Source: an uncultured Anaeromassilibacillus sp.
Lineage (GTDB): Bacteria; Bacillota; Clostridia; Oscillospirales; Acutalibacteraceae
DNA: 37,379 nt
Direction: 5' to 3'
Assembly (NCBI GenBank): GCA_930987725.1
Contig: CAKNKY010000022.1
Span: forward strand, 1 to 37,379
In this document: piece by piece, positions 1-6,719 of the stretch
Layout: each line of letters starts with the position of its first letter
Numbering within the stretch: the first letter of the stretch is position 1
Notes under the pieces: generated by a model
What the model was told of the DNA's origin: nothing
Seen by the model: the letters and a program-made list of their open reading frames with translations, nothing else
Database searches by the model: none
Translations under genes and position numbers: made by a program

Positions 1-2
1 CG

Positions 3-602
3 GACCGCGAGCTGCGCACGCAGCTCATCTGCGCGTTCTGCGCGGAGCTGGAGCGCCGCGGCTGGCGCGCGGGCGTGTACACGAACAACGACTACCTGAA
101 AAACAGGGTGGACGCTTCCCGCCTTTCACCGTGGGAGCTGTGGCTTGCCGATTACACCGGCGGGCCGGATATCTCCTGCGGCATGCAGCAGACGGGCTCC
201 ACGGGCCGCGTGGACGGCATTTCCGGCAAGGTAGACACCGACGAAGCTTTCCTCGATTATCCGTCCCTCGTGCGGGAAAAAGGCTGGAACGGCTTCACGG
301 CACAGGCATCCGGTTCGCCCGGCTGGGTGAGCGACACGACGAACGGCCCGGACAACCCCGTGCTTATTCCACAGGGCAGCCACTACACGGTGAAGATCAC
401 CGGCGAGGACATCGATCTCGTGTGCGGCGAGAGCGGCGGAGTGCCGGCAGCCTTTGCCCTGACGCGCTGCCGCCGGGAGAACAATGCGACGCTCTGGCAC
501 GTCGTGCCTGTCGGGAACGTTGGGCAGGAAGCCGGGATCTATCCGGCGCAGGGCGGAGACCGCATTTTCGTGGCGAGGATTGGGGAGGCGGTGGGCGCAT
601 GA
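3..602 (+). CDS. GH25-type phage endolysin, 5' end cut by the window
   Basis: Endolysin that would cleave the glycan strand of peptidoglycan as a glycoside hydrolase 25 (lysozyme) enzyme. The reading frame is open from base 3, so the N-terminus lies outside the window and no start can be given. The visible part carries the end of a GH25 barrel: VYTNNDYLKN, then LWLADYTGGPD, then MQQTGSTGRVDGI and KVDTDEAF, which are the usual last strands of the family. After about residue 85 comes a C-terminal tail of roughly 110 residues that I do not recognise and that may bind the wall. The stop overlaps the start of the holin gene (ATGA), so the two form a lysis cassette. A prophage origin is inferred from this pairing. 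Confidence 0.85.
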   Translation, partial: DRELRTQLICAFCAELERRGWRAGVYTNNDYLKNRVDASRLSPWELWLADYTGGPDISCGMQQTGSTGRVDGISGKVDTDEAFLDYPSLVREKGWNGFTAQASGSPGWVSDTTNGPDNPVLIPQGSHYTVKITGEDIDLVCGESGGVPAAFALTRCRRENNATLWHVVPVGNVGQEAGIYPAQGGDRIFVARIGEAVGA

Positions 603-1051
603 CGAAGGCGCAGGCAATCTATTATGCCGTGCTGGGCGCGCTTTCCGCGGCCGGTTCCGCCCTCGCGCAGTCGCTCGGCGGGTGGGACGGCCTGCTCCAG
701 ATCCTCGTGACGCTGATGGCGATCGACTACGCGCTCGGCGTGGCGCTCGCCGTGGTGTGGAAGCAGTCCCGCAAGACGGAGGACGGCGCGTTCGAGAGCC
801 GCGCCAGCGTGAAAGGGCTTTTCCGCAAGTGCGGCATGCTGCTGTGCGTGCTGGTGGCCGCCCGCCTCGACCCGCTTTTCGGCGGGGAGGGCTATGTGCG
901 CACCACGGTGATTTTCTTTTTTATTGCAAACGAGGGGTTCAGCATGGTGGAAAATCTCGGCCTCATGGGGCTGCCCATGCCGCAGGCGCTGAAAAACGCC
1001 TTCGCGGAGCTGCGGAAAAAGAGCGGTGCGGAACCGGAAAACAGAGAATGA
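599..1051 (+). CDS. phage holin (toxin secretion / phage lysis holin family)
   Basis: Small membrane protein of 150 residues expected to form the pore that lets the endolysin reach the wall. The N-terminal third has two hydrophobic stretches (about residues 8-26 and 29-52), followed by a charged KQSRKTEDG linker, a third hydrophobic segment (CGMLLCVLVAARL) and a fourth (TTVIFFFIANEGFSMVENLGL). The last motif, FFIANEG.S..EN, is typical of the Holin_4 / TcdE-like family. The start ATG overlaps the endolysin stop by four bases, so it is translationally coupled. A strong terminator follows immediately, ending the cassette. Confidence 0.88.
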   Translation: MTKAQAIYYAVLGALSAAGSALAQSLGGWDGLLQILVTLMAIDYALGVALAVVWKQSRKTEDGAFESRASVKGLFRKCGMLLCVLVAARLDPLFGGEGYVRTTVIFFFIANEGFSMVENLGLMGLPMPQALKNAFAELRKKSGAEPENRE

Positions 1052-1054
1052 GAG

Positions 1055-1106
1055 AAAACGCCCCGCGCGGGCCGGTCAGAAAAGCCGGTTCGCGCGGGGC
1101 GTTTTT
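1055..1106 (+). terminator. rho-independent terminator after the lysis cassette
   Basis: An inverted repeat with outer arms AACGCCCCGCGCG and CGCGCGGGGCGTT is followed by a run of six T. A smaller GCCGG/CCGGT pairing lies inside the loop. It begins four bases after the holin stop. The A-run before the left arm also gives a short T-run on the minus strand, so it may also end the ABC transporter operon that converges on it. Confidence 0.9.
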
Positions 1107-1156
1107 TGCTTTTGCTGAAAGCCGGGTGCATCCGGCACGAAAGGCGTTTTGCCGTG

Positions 1157-3010
1157 TCACTTCGTGTAATAATGCGCCTGCGCGTTCCACAGCGTGGCGT
1201 AGACGCCCGGCTCCTGCACCAGCTCTTCGTGGCTGCCGCGCTGCACGATTTGCCCTTCGTCGAACACCGCGATGGTGTCGCAGAATTTGCACGACGAAAG
1301 GCGGTGGCTGATGTAGATCGCCGTCTTGTCCCCGGTGATGCCGTCAAATTTCTCATAGATTTCCGCTTCGGCCATCGGGTCGAGCGCCGCCGTCGGCTCG
1401 TCCAGGACGAGGAACGGCGCGTCGCGGTAGAGCGCGCGGGCGATGGCGATCTTCTGCGCCTCGCCGCCGGAAACCTCCACGCCCTTGTCGTTCAGGTCGC
1501 GGTAGAGGAACGTGTCCAGCCCGTTTTGGAAGGCGGCGGGGTCCAGCCCGGCCGCCCGCAGGCAAGCCTCGGCGCGGCGGCGGGCCGGCTCACGGGAACC
1601 GGCTACGTTTTCGCCCAGGGGCAGGGAGAAGAGCTTGAAGTCCTGGAACACCACGGAGAACAGCGCGCGGTATTCCTCCGGCCTGTATTTGCGGATGTCG
1701 ATGCCGTTGAGCAGAATCTCGCCCTCCGTGGGGTCATACAGGCGGCACAGAAGCTTGATGAATGTCGTCTTGCCGCTGCCGTTTTTTCCCACCACGGCCA
1801 GCCGTTTGCCCACGCGGAAGGTCAGGTTCACGTGGCGCAGCGCCCAGCGGTCCGAGCCGGGGTAGCGGAAGGAGACGTCTTTAAATTCCACGCTGTACTG
1901 GCGGTCGGCGCGCTTTTCGGTGGTGAGGCTGCCGCGGTAAAGGTGGTTCGGCCAGTCCAGCAGGCGGAAGTCCGTTTCCAGATAAGAGGCGTTTGCGCGC
2001 ATGTCGCCCAGCGTGGTCAGCAGGCTGGAGAGGCCGCCGAACGTCTGCGTGATGGCGCCCACATACTGCGTGACCTCGCCCACGCCGAACGCGCCGCACC
2101 ACGCTTTCAGGCACACGAACAGATAGATGACGGCTGTGAGCACGGCGGAGAGCGATTGCGAGAGCGCCCGCCACAGCCCTACCGGCCCCTTCATCCAGCG
2201 ATCTATCTTTGAATTTTTGGAAAACAAACCGAAGGCCGCGCTCATGTTGGGCTCGCACACGCCCTCCAGCTGGCGGTAGAGCCGGACGTCGGCGGCGCGC
2301 CGGCGGTCCAAAAGCGCGTTGACAAAGTAGCTTAAGCAGCGGTTGACGAACATGTTTTCCTCGGCGTTGCGCAGCAGATAGCCGTTGGCCCGGTCTGCGC
2401 ACAGCGGCGAGATGGCCGCCACCGCCAGCAGCACGGCGACGATGGCCGCGGCGCACAGCGGGTGATTGAGAAAGGGAAACGGGCTGCCCGGCGCCGTCTG
2501 CGCCGCAAACAGGCTCACGGAGAGACCCGCGCCGCCCAGGATGCGGACGATCGCCTCCAGCAGCGAGCGGAAGCAGAACACCGTTTTGGCAATGCCCCAG
2601 CCATTCCAATTGTATGCCTGGTAGATCTGGGAATCGAGGTCGAAAATCTCCTGGCGGTCAATCTCGTTGTAGTCGAGGGAGAACAGCTTTTCCGTGAGCA
2701 GCTCCCCCTCCGTGTAGACAGATTGCTGGTGCTCCACCTCGGCCCAGCGCTTGCACAGAGCGCCGAGCGCCGCCATCCCCGCCGTGAGGCCGAGCGTCAG
2801 CACGACCCAAAAGGCCAGCGTCTCCGGCCGGCGCGCGCCGGCCAGCTCCCCGATGATGCGCGCCGAGCCGTAGATCGGGACATAGGGGGAAAGGGCCGTC
2901 ACGACCGCGCGCAGCCCCAGCGCGGGGAAGAGACCCCGCTGCTTTTTGGCCAGCAGCTTCCATGCGCGCGCCGTGGCCCGCAGGGCCTGAATGGTTCCGT
3001 CACGCTTCAT
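1157..3010 (-). CDS. ABC exporter half-transporter (permease-ATPase fusion), second of a pair
   Basis: Half-transporter of 617 residues: an N-terminal membrane domain with about six hydrophobic segments and a C-terminal nucleotide-binding domain. The ATPase motifs are all canonical: Walker A VVGKNGSGKTT, Q-loop VFQDF, signature VSGGEAQK, Walker B FLVLDEPTAALDP and the H-loop in ISHRLSS. The start at 3010 is chosen because GGGGGTG lies just upstream and the ATG overlaps the end of the preceding ABC gene by 11 bases; the longer open frame starting at 3064 has no such site. Together the two proteins should form a heterodimeric exporter. The substrate is unknown. The neighbouring LytTR/GHKL genes suggest export of a peptide or a response to one, but no peptide precursor gene is visible. 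Confidence 0.9.
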   Translation of the reverse strand: MKRDGTIQALRATARAWKLLAKKQRGLFPALGLRAVVTALSPYVPIYGSARIIGELAGARRPETLAFWVVLTLGLTAGMAALGALCKRWAEVEHQQSVYTEGELLTEKLFSLDYNEIDRQEIFDLDSQIYQAYNWNGWGIAKTVFCFRSLLEAIVRILGGAGLSVSLFAAQTAPGSPFPFLNHPLCAAAIVAVLLAVAAISPLCADRANGYLLRNAEENMFVNRCLSYFVNALLDRRRAADVRLYRQLEGVCEPNMSAAFGLFSKNSKIDRWMKGPVGLWRALSQSLSAVLTAVIYLFVCLKAWCGAFGVGEVTQYVGAITQTFGGLSSLLTTLGDMRANASYLETDFRLLDWPNHLYRGSLTTEKRADRQYSVEFKDVSFRYPGSDRWALRHVNLTFRVGKRLAVVGKNGSGKTTFIKLLCRLYDPTEGEILLNGIDIRKYRPEEYRALFSVVFQDFKLFSLPLGENVAGSREPARRRAEACLRAAGLDPAAFQNGLDTFLYRDLNDKGVEVSGGEAQKIAIARALYRDAPFLVLDEPTAALDPMAEAEIYEKFDGITGDKTAIYISHRLSSCKFCDTIAVFDEGQIVQRGSHEELVQEPGVYATLWNAQAHYYTK

Positions 3011-4826
3011 CGCGGTCACCCCCTTCTTTGTAGTAGCGGCTCTGCACATGGAACAGCTCCGCATAGCCGCCGTTTTTGGTCAGCAGCTCCTCGTGCGTGC
3101 CCTCCTCCGCAATGCGGCCGTCCCGCAAAAAGAGGATGCGGTCGCAGAACCGTGTGGAAGCCAGCCTGTGCGAGATGAAGAGGGACGTGCGGCCCTGCGT
3201 CATCTCGCTGTATTTGTGGTAAAGCTCGTCCTCCGCCACGGGGTCGAGGGCGGCCGTCGGTTCGTCCAGCGCCAGGATCGGCCCGTCCTTGTAGAGGGCG
3301 CGGGCCAGCATGAGCCGCTGCGTCTGCCCGCCGGAAAGCTCTGTCCCATCCTCGTACACGGAGCGGCCCAGGTGGGTGTGCAGCCCCTGCGGCAGGCTCT
3401 GCTCCAGCGTTTCCAGCCCGGCGCGGCGCAGGCAGAGCCGCACCCTGTCCTCGTCGGCATCCTTCGCCGTCTGGGCCACGTTTTCTGTCACCGTTCCGTC
3501 CAGCACGGAAAAGTCCTGGAACACGGCGGAAAACAGCTTGTAGTAATCCTGCCGGTTGAAGCGGCGGATGTCCTGCCCGTTGAAGAGCACGCGGCCCTCC
3601 GTGGGGTCGAGCAGGCCGCACAGCAGGCGCACCAGCGTCGTCTTGCCCGCGCCGTTCAGGCCCACTACCGCCAGCTTTTCGCCGGGGCGGATGGTCAGGT
3701 CGGTGCGGCACAGCGCGTCGTGATCCGCGCCCGCATAGCGGTAGCGCACGCCGTCGAGGCGCAGCTCGCAGGGGTCGTCCGGCTTCACGGTGAGTGGTTC
3801 GCCGCCGGAAAAGCGGAACGGCTCCGGCCATTCGAGGTAATCTGCGATGCTGCACAGCTCCAGGCTTTCCCGGTGCAGCTTGCCCACCTCGTCGAGGATG
3901 CCGGTCACCCACTGGGTGAAGCCGCTCACCGCCGTGAAGCAGAGCAGAAATTCGGCCGCGCTCATGCCCTCGCCCAGCGCCAGGCCGAGCAGGTAGGCGT
4001 AGGCGGCCCCGTTGCGCAGGAGATCCAGCAGCAGCGCCGTCCCGTCGGCGATGAAGCCCCTCCCGGCGCATTTGCGCTGAAAATCGCGGAAAAGCCGCAG
4101 GCCGTCGCGCCGCACCTGCAGCAGCCACGGCTGCAGGCCGAAGAGGAAGATGTCCTTCGCCGCGCGGCGGTCCGTGCGCAGGCCCTGGATATACCCGATC
4201 TGGTGGGAAGCCTTCATCCCCTCCTCGCGGTGGCGGTAGGACCATCCGTCGATCCGCCGGTTCACGAAAAATCCGGCCGCCGTGGTGGCAACCACGAGCA
4301 GGAGCAGCGCCGGGTGCAGGCCGGAGAGCAGCGCCAGGTAGACGAGAAAGCCGATGAGGTTCGTGAGCAGCGCGGTGAGCGTCACCCAGGTCTCTTCGGC
4401 GGCGGAGGAGTTGCTCATCAGTGCATCCTGCGCCTTGTTCGTCAGATCCAGGAAAGAGGGATCGTACAGGTTGGGGAAGGAAGTGCGCGCAAATTTCTCG
4501 TTGCAGCGCCGGAGCAGTTTTCCGGTGCGCAGGTCGATGCGCGGCAGCTGCGCGACGTTTTCGGTGTAGGCGTGCAGGGCGGCGAGCAAAAACAGCGCGG
4601 CGCTGAACAGGCCGATGGCGGCCAGCAGCTCCGGCAGCGGGGCCGCGCGCTCCACGCGGTCCAGAATCACGGGGGCCACCAGCAGCTGCACCGTCGTTTG
4701 CCCGGCCGAGAGAACGGCCAGCACGACGCACAGCAGCAGCAAGGAGCGGCGCGACTGCCACGCCGTTCGCAGCAGCAGGCCGGCGCCGCGCCGGATGGAG
4801 GCCGCCCCTTTTTTGTTTTCTTTCAT
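3000..4826 (-). CDS. ABC exporter half-transporter, first of a pair
   Basis: Half-transporter of 608 residues with a hydrophobic N-terminal half (several membrane segments, e.g. SLLLLCVVLAVLSAG and LLAAIGLFSAALFLLAAL) and a C-terminal ATPase. Motifs: Walker A VVGLNGAGKTT, Q-loop VFQDF, signature LSGGQTQR, Walker B ILALDEPTAALDP, H-loop ISHRLAS. Neither half of the pair has a degenerate catalytic site, so both ATP sites should be active. The start at 4826 has GAGGTGA seven bases upstream. The gene runs into the next ABC gene by overlap, so the two are co-translated. A terminator-like hairpin separates it from the upstream histidine kinase gene. Confidence 0.9.
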   Translation of the reverse strand: MKENKKGAASIRRGAGLLLRTAWQSRRSLLLLCVVLAVLSAGQTTVQLLVAPVILDRVERAAPLPELLAAIGLFSAALFLLAALHAYTENVAQLPRIDLRTGKLLRRCNEKFARTSFPNLYDPSFLDLTNKAQDALMSNSSAAEETWVTLTALLTNLIGFLVYLALLSGLHPALLLLVVATTAAGFFVNRRIDGWSYRHREEGMKASHQIGYIQGLRTDRRAAKDIFLFGLQPWLLQVRRDGLRLFRDFQRKCAGRGFIADGTALLLDLLRNGAAYAYLLGLALGEGMSAAEFLLCFTAVSGFTQWVTGILDEVGKLHRESLELCSIADYLEWPEPFRFSGGEPLTVKPDDPCELRLDGVRYRYAGADHDALCRTDLTIRPGEKLAVVGLNGAGKTTLVRLLCGLLDPTEGRVLFNGQDIRRFNRQDYYKLFSAVFQDFSVLDGTVTENVAQTAKDADEDRVRLCLRRAGLETLEQSLPQGLHTHLGRSVYEDGTELSGGQTQRLMLARALYKDGPILALDEPTAALDPVAEDELYHKYSEMTQGRTSLFISHRLASTRFCDRILFLRDGRIAEEGTHEELLTKNGGYAELFHVQSRYYKEGGDRDEA

Positions 4827-4847
4827 GTCGCTTCACCTCACATCGCC

Positions 4848-4856
4848 ATTCTAGCA
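4848..4856 (-). promoter_or_regulatory. possible extended -10 promoter for the ABC pair
   Basis: On the minus strand TGCTAGAAT reads as an extended -10 element. It sits directly after the T-run of the hairpin and 21 bases before the ATG, which would leave a short leader carrying the GAGGTGA ribosome binding site. There is no recognisable -35 box. If real, the ABC genes can be transcribed independently of the upstream two-component genes. Confidence 0.35.
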
Positions 4857-4857
4857 G

Positions 4858-4885
4858 AAAAAACCCCCGGCGGGCGGGCCGGGGG
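4858..4885 (-). terminator. terminator-like hairpin between kinase and ABC genes
   Basis: Minus-strand stem CCCCCGG / CCGGGGG with an eight-base G+C-rich loop, followed by TTTTTT. It lies after the histidine kinase stop and only about 32 bases before the first ABC gene. It therefore either ends the two-component transcript or acts as an attenuator for the ABC pair. Confidence 0.8.
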
Positions 4886-4916
4886 ACGAATGATGCAAAA
4901 ACGGGGACGAACGGAG

Positions 4917-5579
4917 CTAGAGCGCGGGCAGCAGGATCTCCGTGGTGAACGCGCCGTCCTCGGAATTGCGGCTCAGGTAGCCGCCCAGCCGCTTCACAAT
5001 CGCGTCGGTGCGCAGCAGGCCGAAGCCGTGGCCTTCCCCCTTTGCGGAGGGGAACAACCCGCCCGCCCGGCGCAGCTTTTTCCCGGCGGTGAAGTTCGTG
5101 AACGAGAGGTACAGCTGCGTGTTTTTCATGTCCAGGTAAACGCGGATGAGGCGCTTTTCCGGCGGGAGCCGCAGGCTCGCCTCGATGGCGTTGTCGAACA
5201 GGTTGCCGATGATGCAGCACAGGTCGATCTCGCTCAGCTTCAGCGCCACGGGAATGTGGGCGTCCGCCGTCACGGGGATGTCCTTGCTGCGGGCGAGCGA
5301 GATCTTCGAGTTGAGGATGGCGTCCGCCATGGGGTTGCCCGTCTTGATCACCGGGTCCACCGCGGCGAGGTCGCCGTCCAGCTCGTCGAGGTAGCGGCGC
5401 ACCGCCTGCCAGTCCTCCGCGGCGGCGTAGGCCTTCATGGTCTGGATGTGGTTGCGGAAGTCGTGCCGCCAGCCGCGGATCTGGCGGTACATGTTCTCCA
5501 CCTCCGCGTAGTGGGTTTCGATCAGCTCGCGCTGGTACGCGGCGATCCGCTTTTCGGTCAGGCGGGAAAACAGTCCCAT
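4917..5579 (-). CDS. soluble GHKL-type sensor histidine kinase (AgrC/VirS-like core)
   Basis: Histidine kinase core of 220 residues that should phosphorylate the adjacent LytTR regulator. It has the AgrC-family phospho-acceptor box WRHDFRNH (His39), an N-box NLFDNAIEA (about 126-133) and a G-box GEGHGFGL (about 181-188). The usual membrane sensor domain of AgrC/VirS kinases (commonly five to seven helices) is absent: the protein starts only about 38 residues before the phospho-acceptor His, with a helix rich in charged residues. It must therefore sense something in the cytoplasm or work with a separate membrane partner. The gene starts 6 bases after the regulator stop, with GAGGTGA as ribosome binding site. 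Confidence 0.85.
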   Translation of the reverse strand: MGLFSRLTEKRIAAYQRELIETHYAEVENMYRQIRGWRHDFRNHIQTMKAYAAAEDWQAVRRYLDELDGDLAAVDPVIKTGNPMADAILNSKISLARSKDIPVTADAHIPVALKLSEIDLCCIIGNLFDNAIEASLRLPPEKRLIRVYLDMKNTQLYLSFTNFTAGKKLRRAGGLFPSAKGEGHGFGLLRTDAIVKRLGGYLSRNSEDGAFTTEILLPAL

Positions 5580-5585
5580 GTCGGT

Positions 5586-6284
5586 TCACCTCATCTGAAT
5601 GATGGCGCGGTTCACGCTCTCATAGGCGCGGCGCGGAATGGGCAGCGCCGTGCCGTCCTGCAGCACAATCTCCGTGCGGCTCACGCGGGCGATGCACGTC
5701 ACGTTCACCAGCAGCGAGCGCCCCGCCTGCACAAAGCGGTCGTCCAGCTCCGCCGCCAGGCCGGCGAGCGTCCGCTTCACCGTGACCGGCTCTGCGGCGT
5801 GGATCGTCACATAGTTGCGCGCCGCTTCCACCCAGCGAATCTGCCGCACCGGCACGCGGCGCACCTCCCCGGCCGTTTCGAGTGTGAGGACCTTGCCGTC
5901 CTTCCGCAGCCGGTCGGCGGCGCGGTCCAGCACGGAGAAGAGCTTCTCCCGCTTCACCGGCTTGAGCAGGTAGTGCAGCGCCGCCACCTCATAGCCCTCG
6001 GCAATGTAGTCGGAGTAGCCCGTCACGAAGACGATCTGCATCTCCTCGCTGCGGGCGCGCAGCCGCTTCGCCAGCGTCACGCCGTCCATGCCCGGCATCT
6101 CCACGTCGAGCAGCAGAATGTCCGGCACGCCCGTCTCCTCACAGGCGAAGAGAAACGCTTCCGCCGAGGGAAAACAGTCGATCTGCACCGCTTCCCCCGC
6201 CTGTGCGGCCCAGTCCCGCGCAAGCGTTTCCACATACCGCGCGTCGGCCCCGTTGTCGTCGCACACCGCCATCCGAATGCCCAT
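5586..6284 (-). CDS. LytTR-family response regulator
   Basis: Response regulator of 232 residues with an N-terminal receiver domain and a C-terminal LytTR DNA-binding domain. The acidic pocket is at Asp9-Asp10 (AVCDDNG), the phospho-acceptor Asp60 in LLLDVEMPGMDG, and the conserved Lys in YLLKPVKREKL. The LytTR part (about 135-232) includes IRWVEAARNYVTIH and FVQAGRSLLVNV. The start at 6284 is preferred over the longer frame beginning at 6368 because AAAGGGGGC lies just upstream and because the longer version would begin inside the promoter. It is the first gene of the regulator-kinase unit and is preceded by a near-consensus promoter. Confidence 0.9.
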   Translation of the reverse strand: MGIRMAVCDDNGADARYVETLARDWAAQAGEAVQIDCFPSAEAFLFACEETGVPDILLLDVEMPGMDGVTLAKRLRARSEEMQIVFVTGYSDYIAEGYEVAALHYLLKPVKREKLFSVLDRAADRLRKDGKVLTLETAGEVRRVPVRQIRWVEAARNYVTIHAAEPVTVKRTLAGLAAELDDRFVQAGRSLLVNVTCIARVSRTEIVLQDGTALPIPRRAYESVNRAIIQMR

Positions 6285-6339
6285 GGCCGCGCCCCCTTTC
6301 CTGCCTGCGCCCGATTCGCCGGGCGCACTGTTTTGTTTT

Positions 6340-6368
6340 ATGATACCTTTCGCGTTTTGCCGTGTCAA
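6340..6368 (-). promoter_or_regulatory. promoter of the LytTR/GHKL operon
   Basis: On the minus strand TTGACA (6363-6368) is followed after 17 bases by TATCAT (6340-6345), a near-consensus sigma-A promoter about 56 bases before the regulator start. The leader between them has a GCGCCCG / CGGGCGC hairpin (about 6308-6326). Confidence 0.75.
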
Positions 6369-6587
6369 GCAGTGCGGGAGGAAGGTTCTCCTCAGGCCGG
6401 CGGGAAATGGACGCTTTTATATATTTTATATAACAGATATGCGGCATTGCTTGGCCGAGCGGGAAGCATGGCATGCGGGCAGCGCACGGGTTGGAGCGGA
6501 TTGGCATCCAGAGGATCGGTTTGTCGGTCAGGCAAGTTGGTTTTTTTCATAAATCTTTTATTTTTGCTGTTTTTTTGACGAAATTGT

Positions 6588-6596
6588 GATATAATT
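6588..6596 (+). promoter_or_regulatory. extended -10 promoter of the large GGDEF/EAL gene
   Basis: TGATATAAT forms an extended -10 element in an A+T-rich stretch. A TTGACG lies upstream but only nine bases away, too close to serve as its -35. The start codon is about 120 bases downstream, leaving an unusually long leader. The 435 bases between the two divergent genes hold this promoter, the opposite LytTR promoter and the leader described separately; I see no gene there. Confidence 0.5.
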
Positions 6597-6608
6597 TCCC
6601 TGATAATA

Positions 6609-6693
6609 AGCTGAAGCGTAGGATCCTGAGACGAGTCTTGTCCAGGGGAACGCGGCGCCTGCCGGGGCGAAGGGAAAAGCCGGTTTTTCAGCT
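6609..6693 (+). promoter_or_regulatory. possible structured leader of the GGDEF/EAL gene
   Basis: The leader contains a perfect seven-base pair of arms, AGCTGAA (6609-6615) and TTCAGCT (6687-6693), enclosing about 71 bases with further G+C-rich complementarity. This could be the closing stem of a regulatory RNA. I looked for the conserved cores of GEMM/c-di-GMP-I, TPP and cobalamin riboswitches and did not find them. It may be only a chance stem. Confidence 0.25.
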
Positions 6694-6719
6694 GCGCGCA
6701 AACAGGTGGAGATGAGGAA

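Noticed and set aside
1106-6578. Very long plus-strand open frames opposite the ABC and two-component genes.
   Set aside because: They are antisense shadows of G+C-rich genes: His/Arg/Ala-rich translations without motifs, and no ribosome binding sites.
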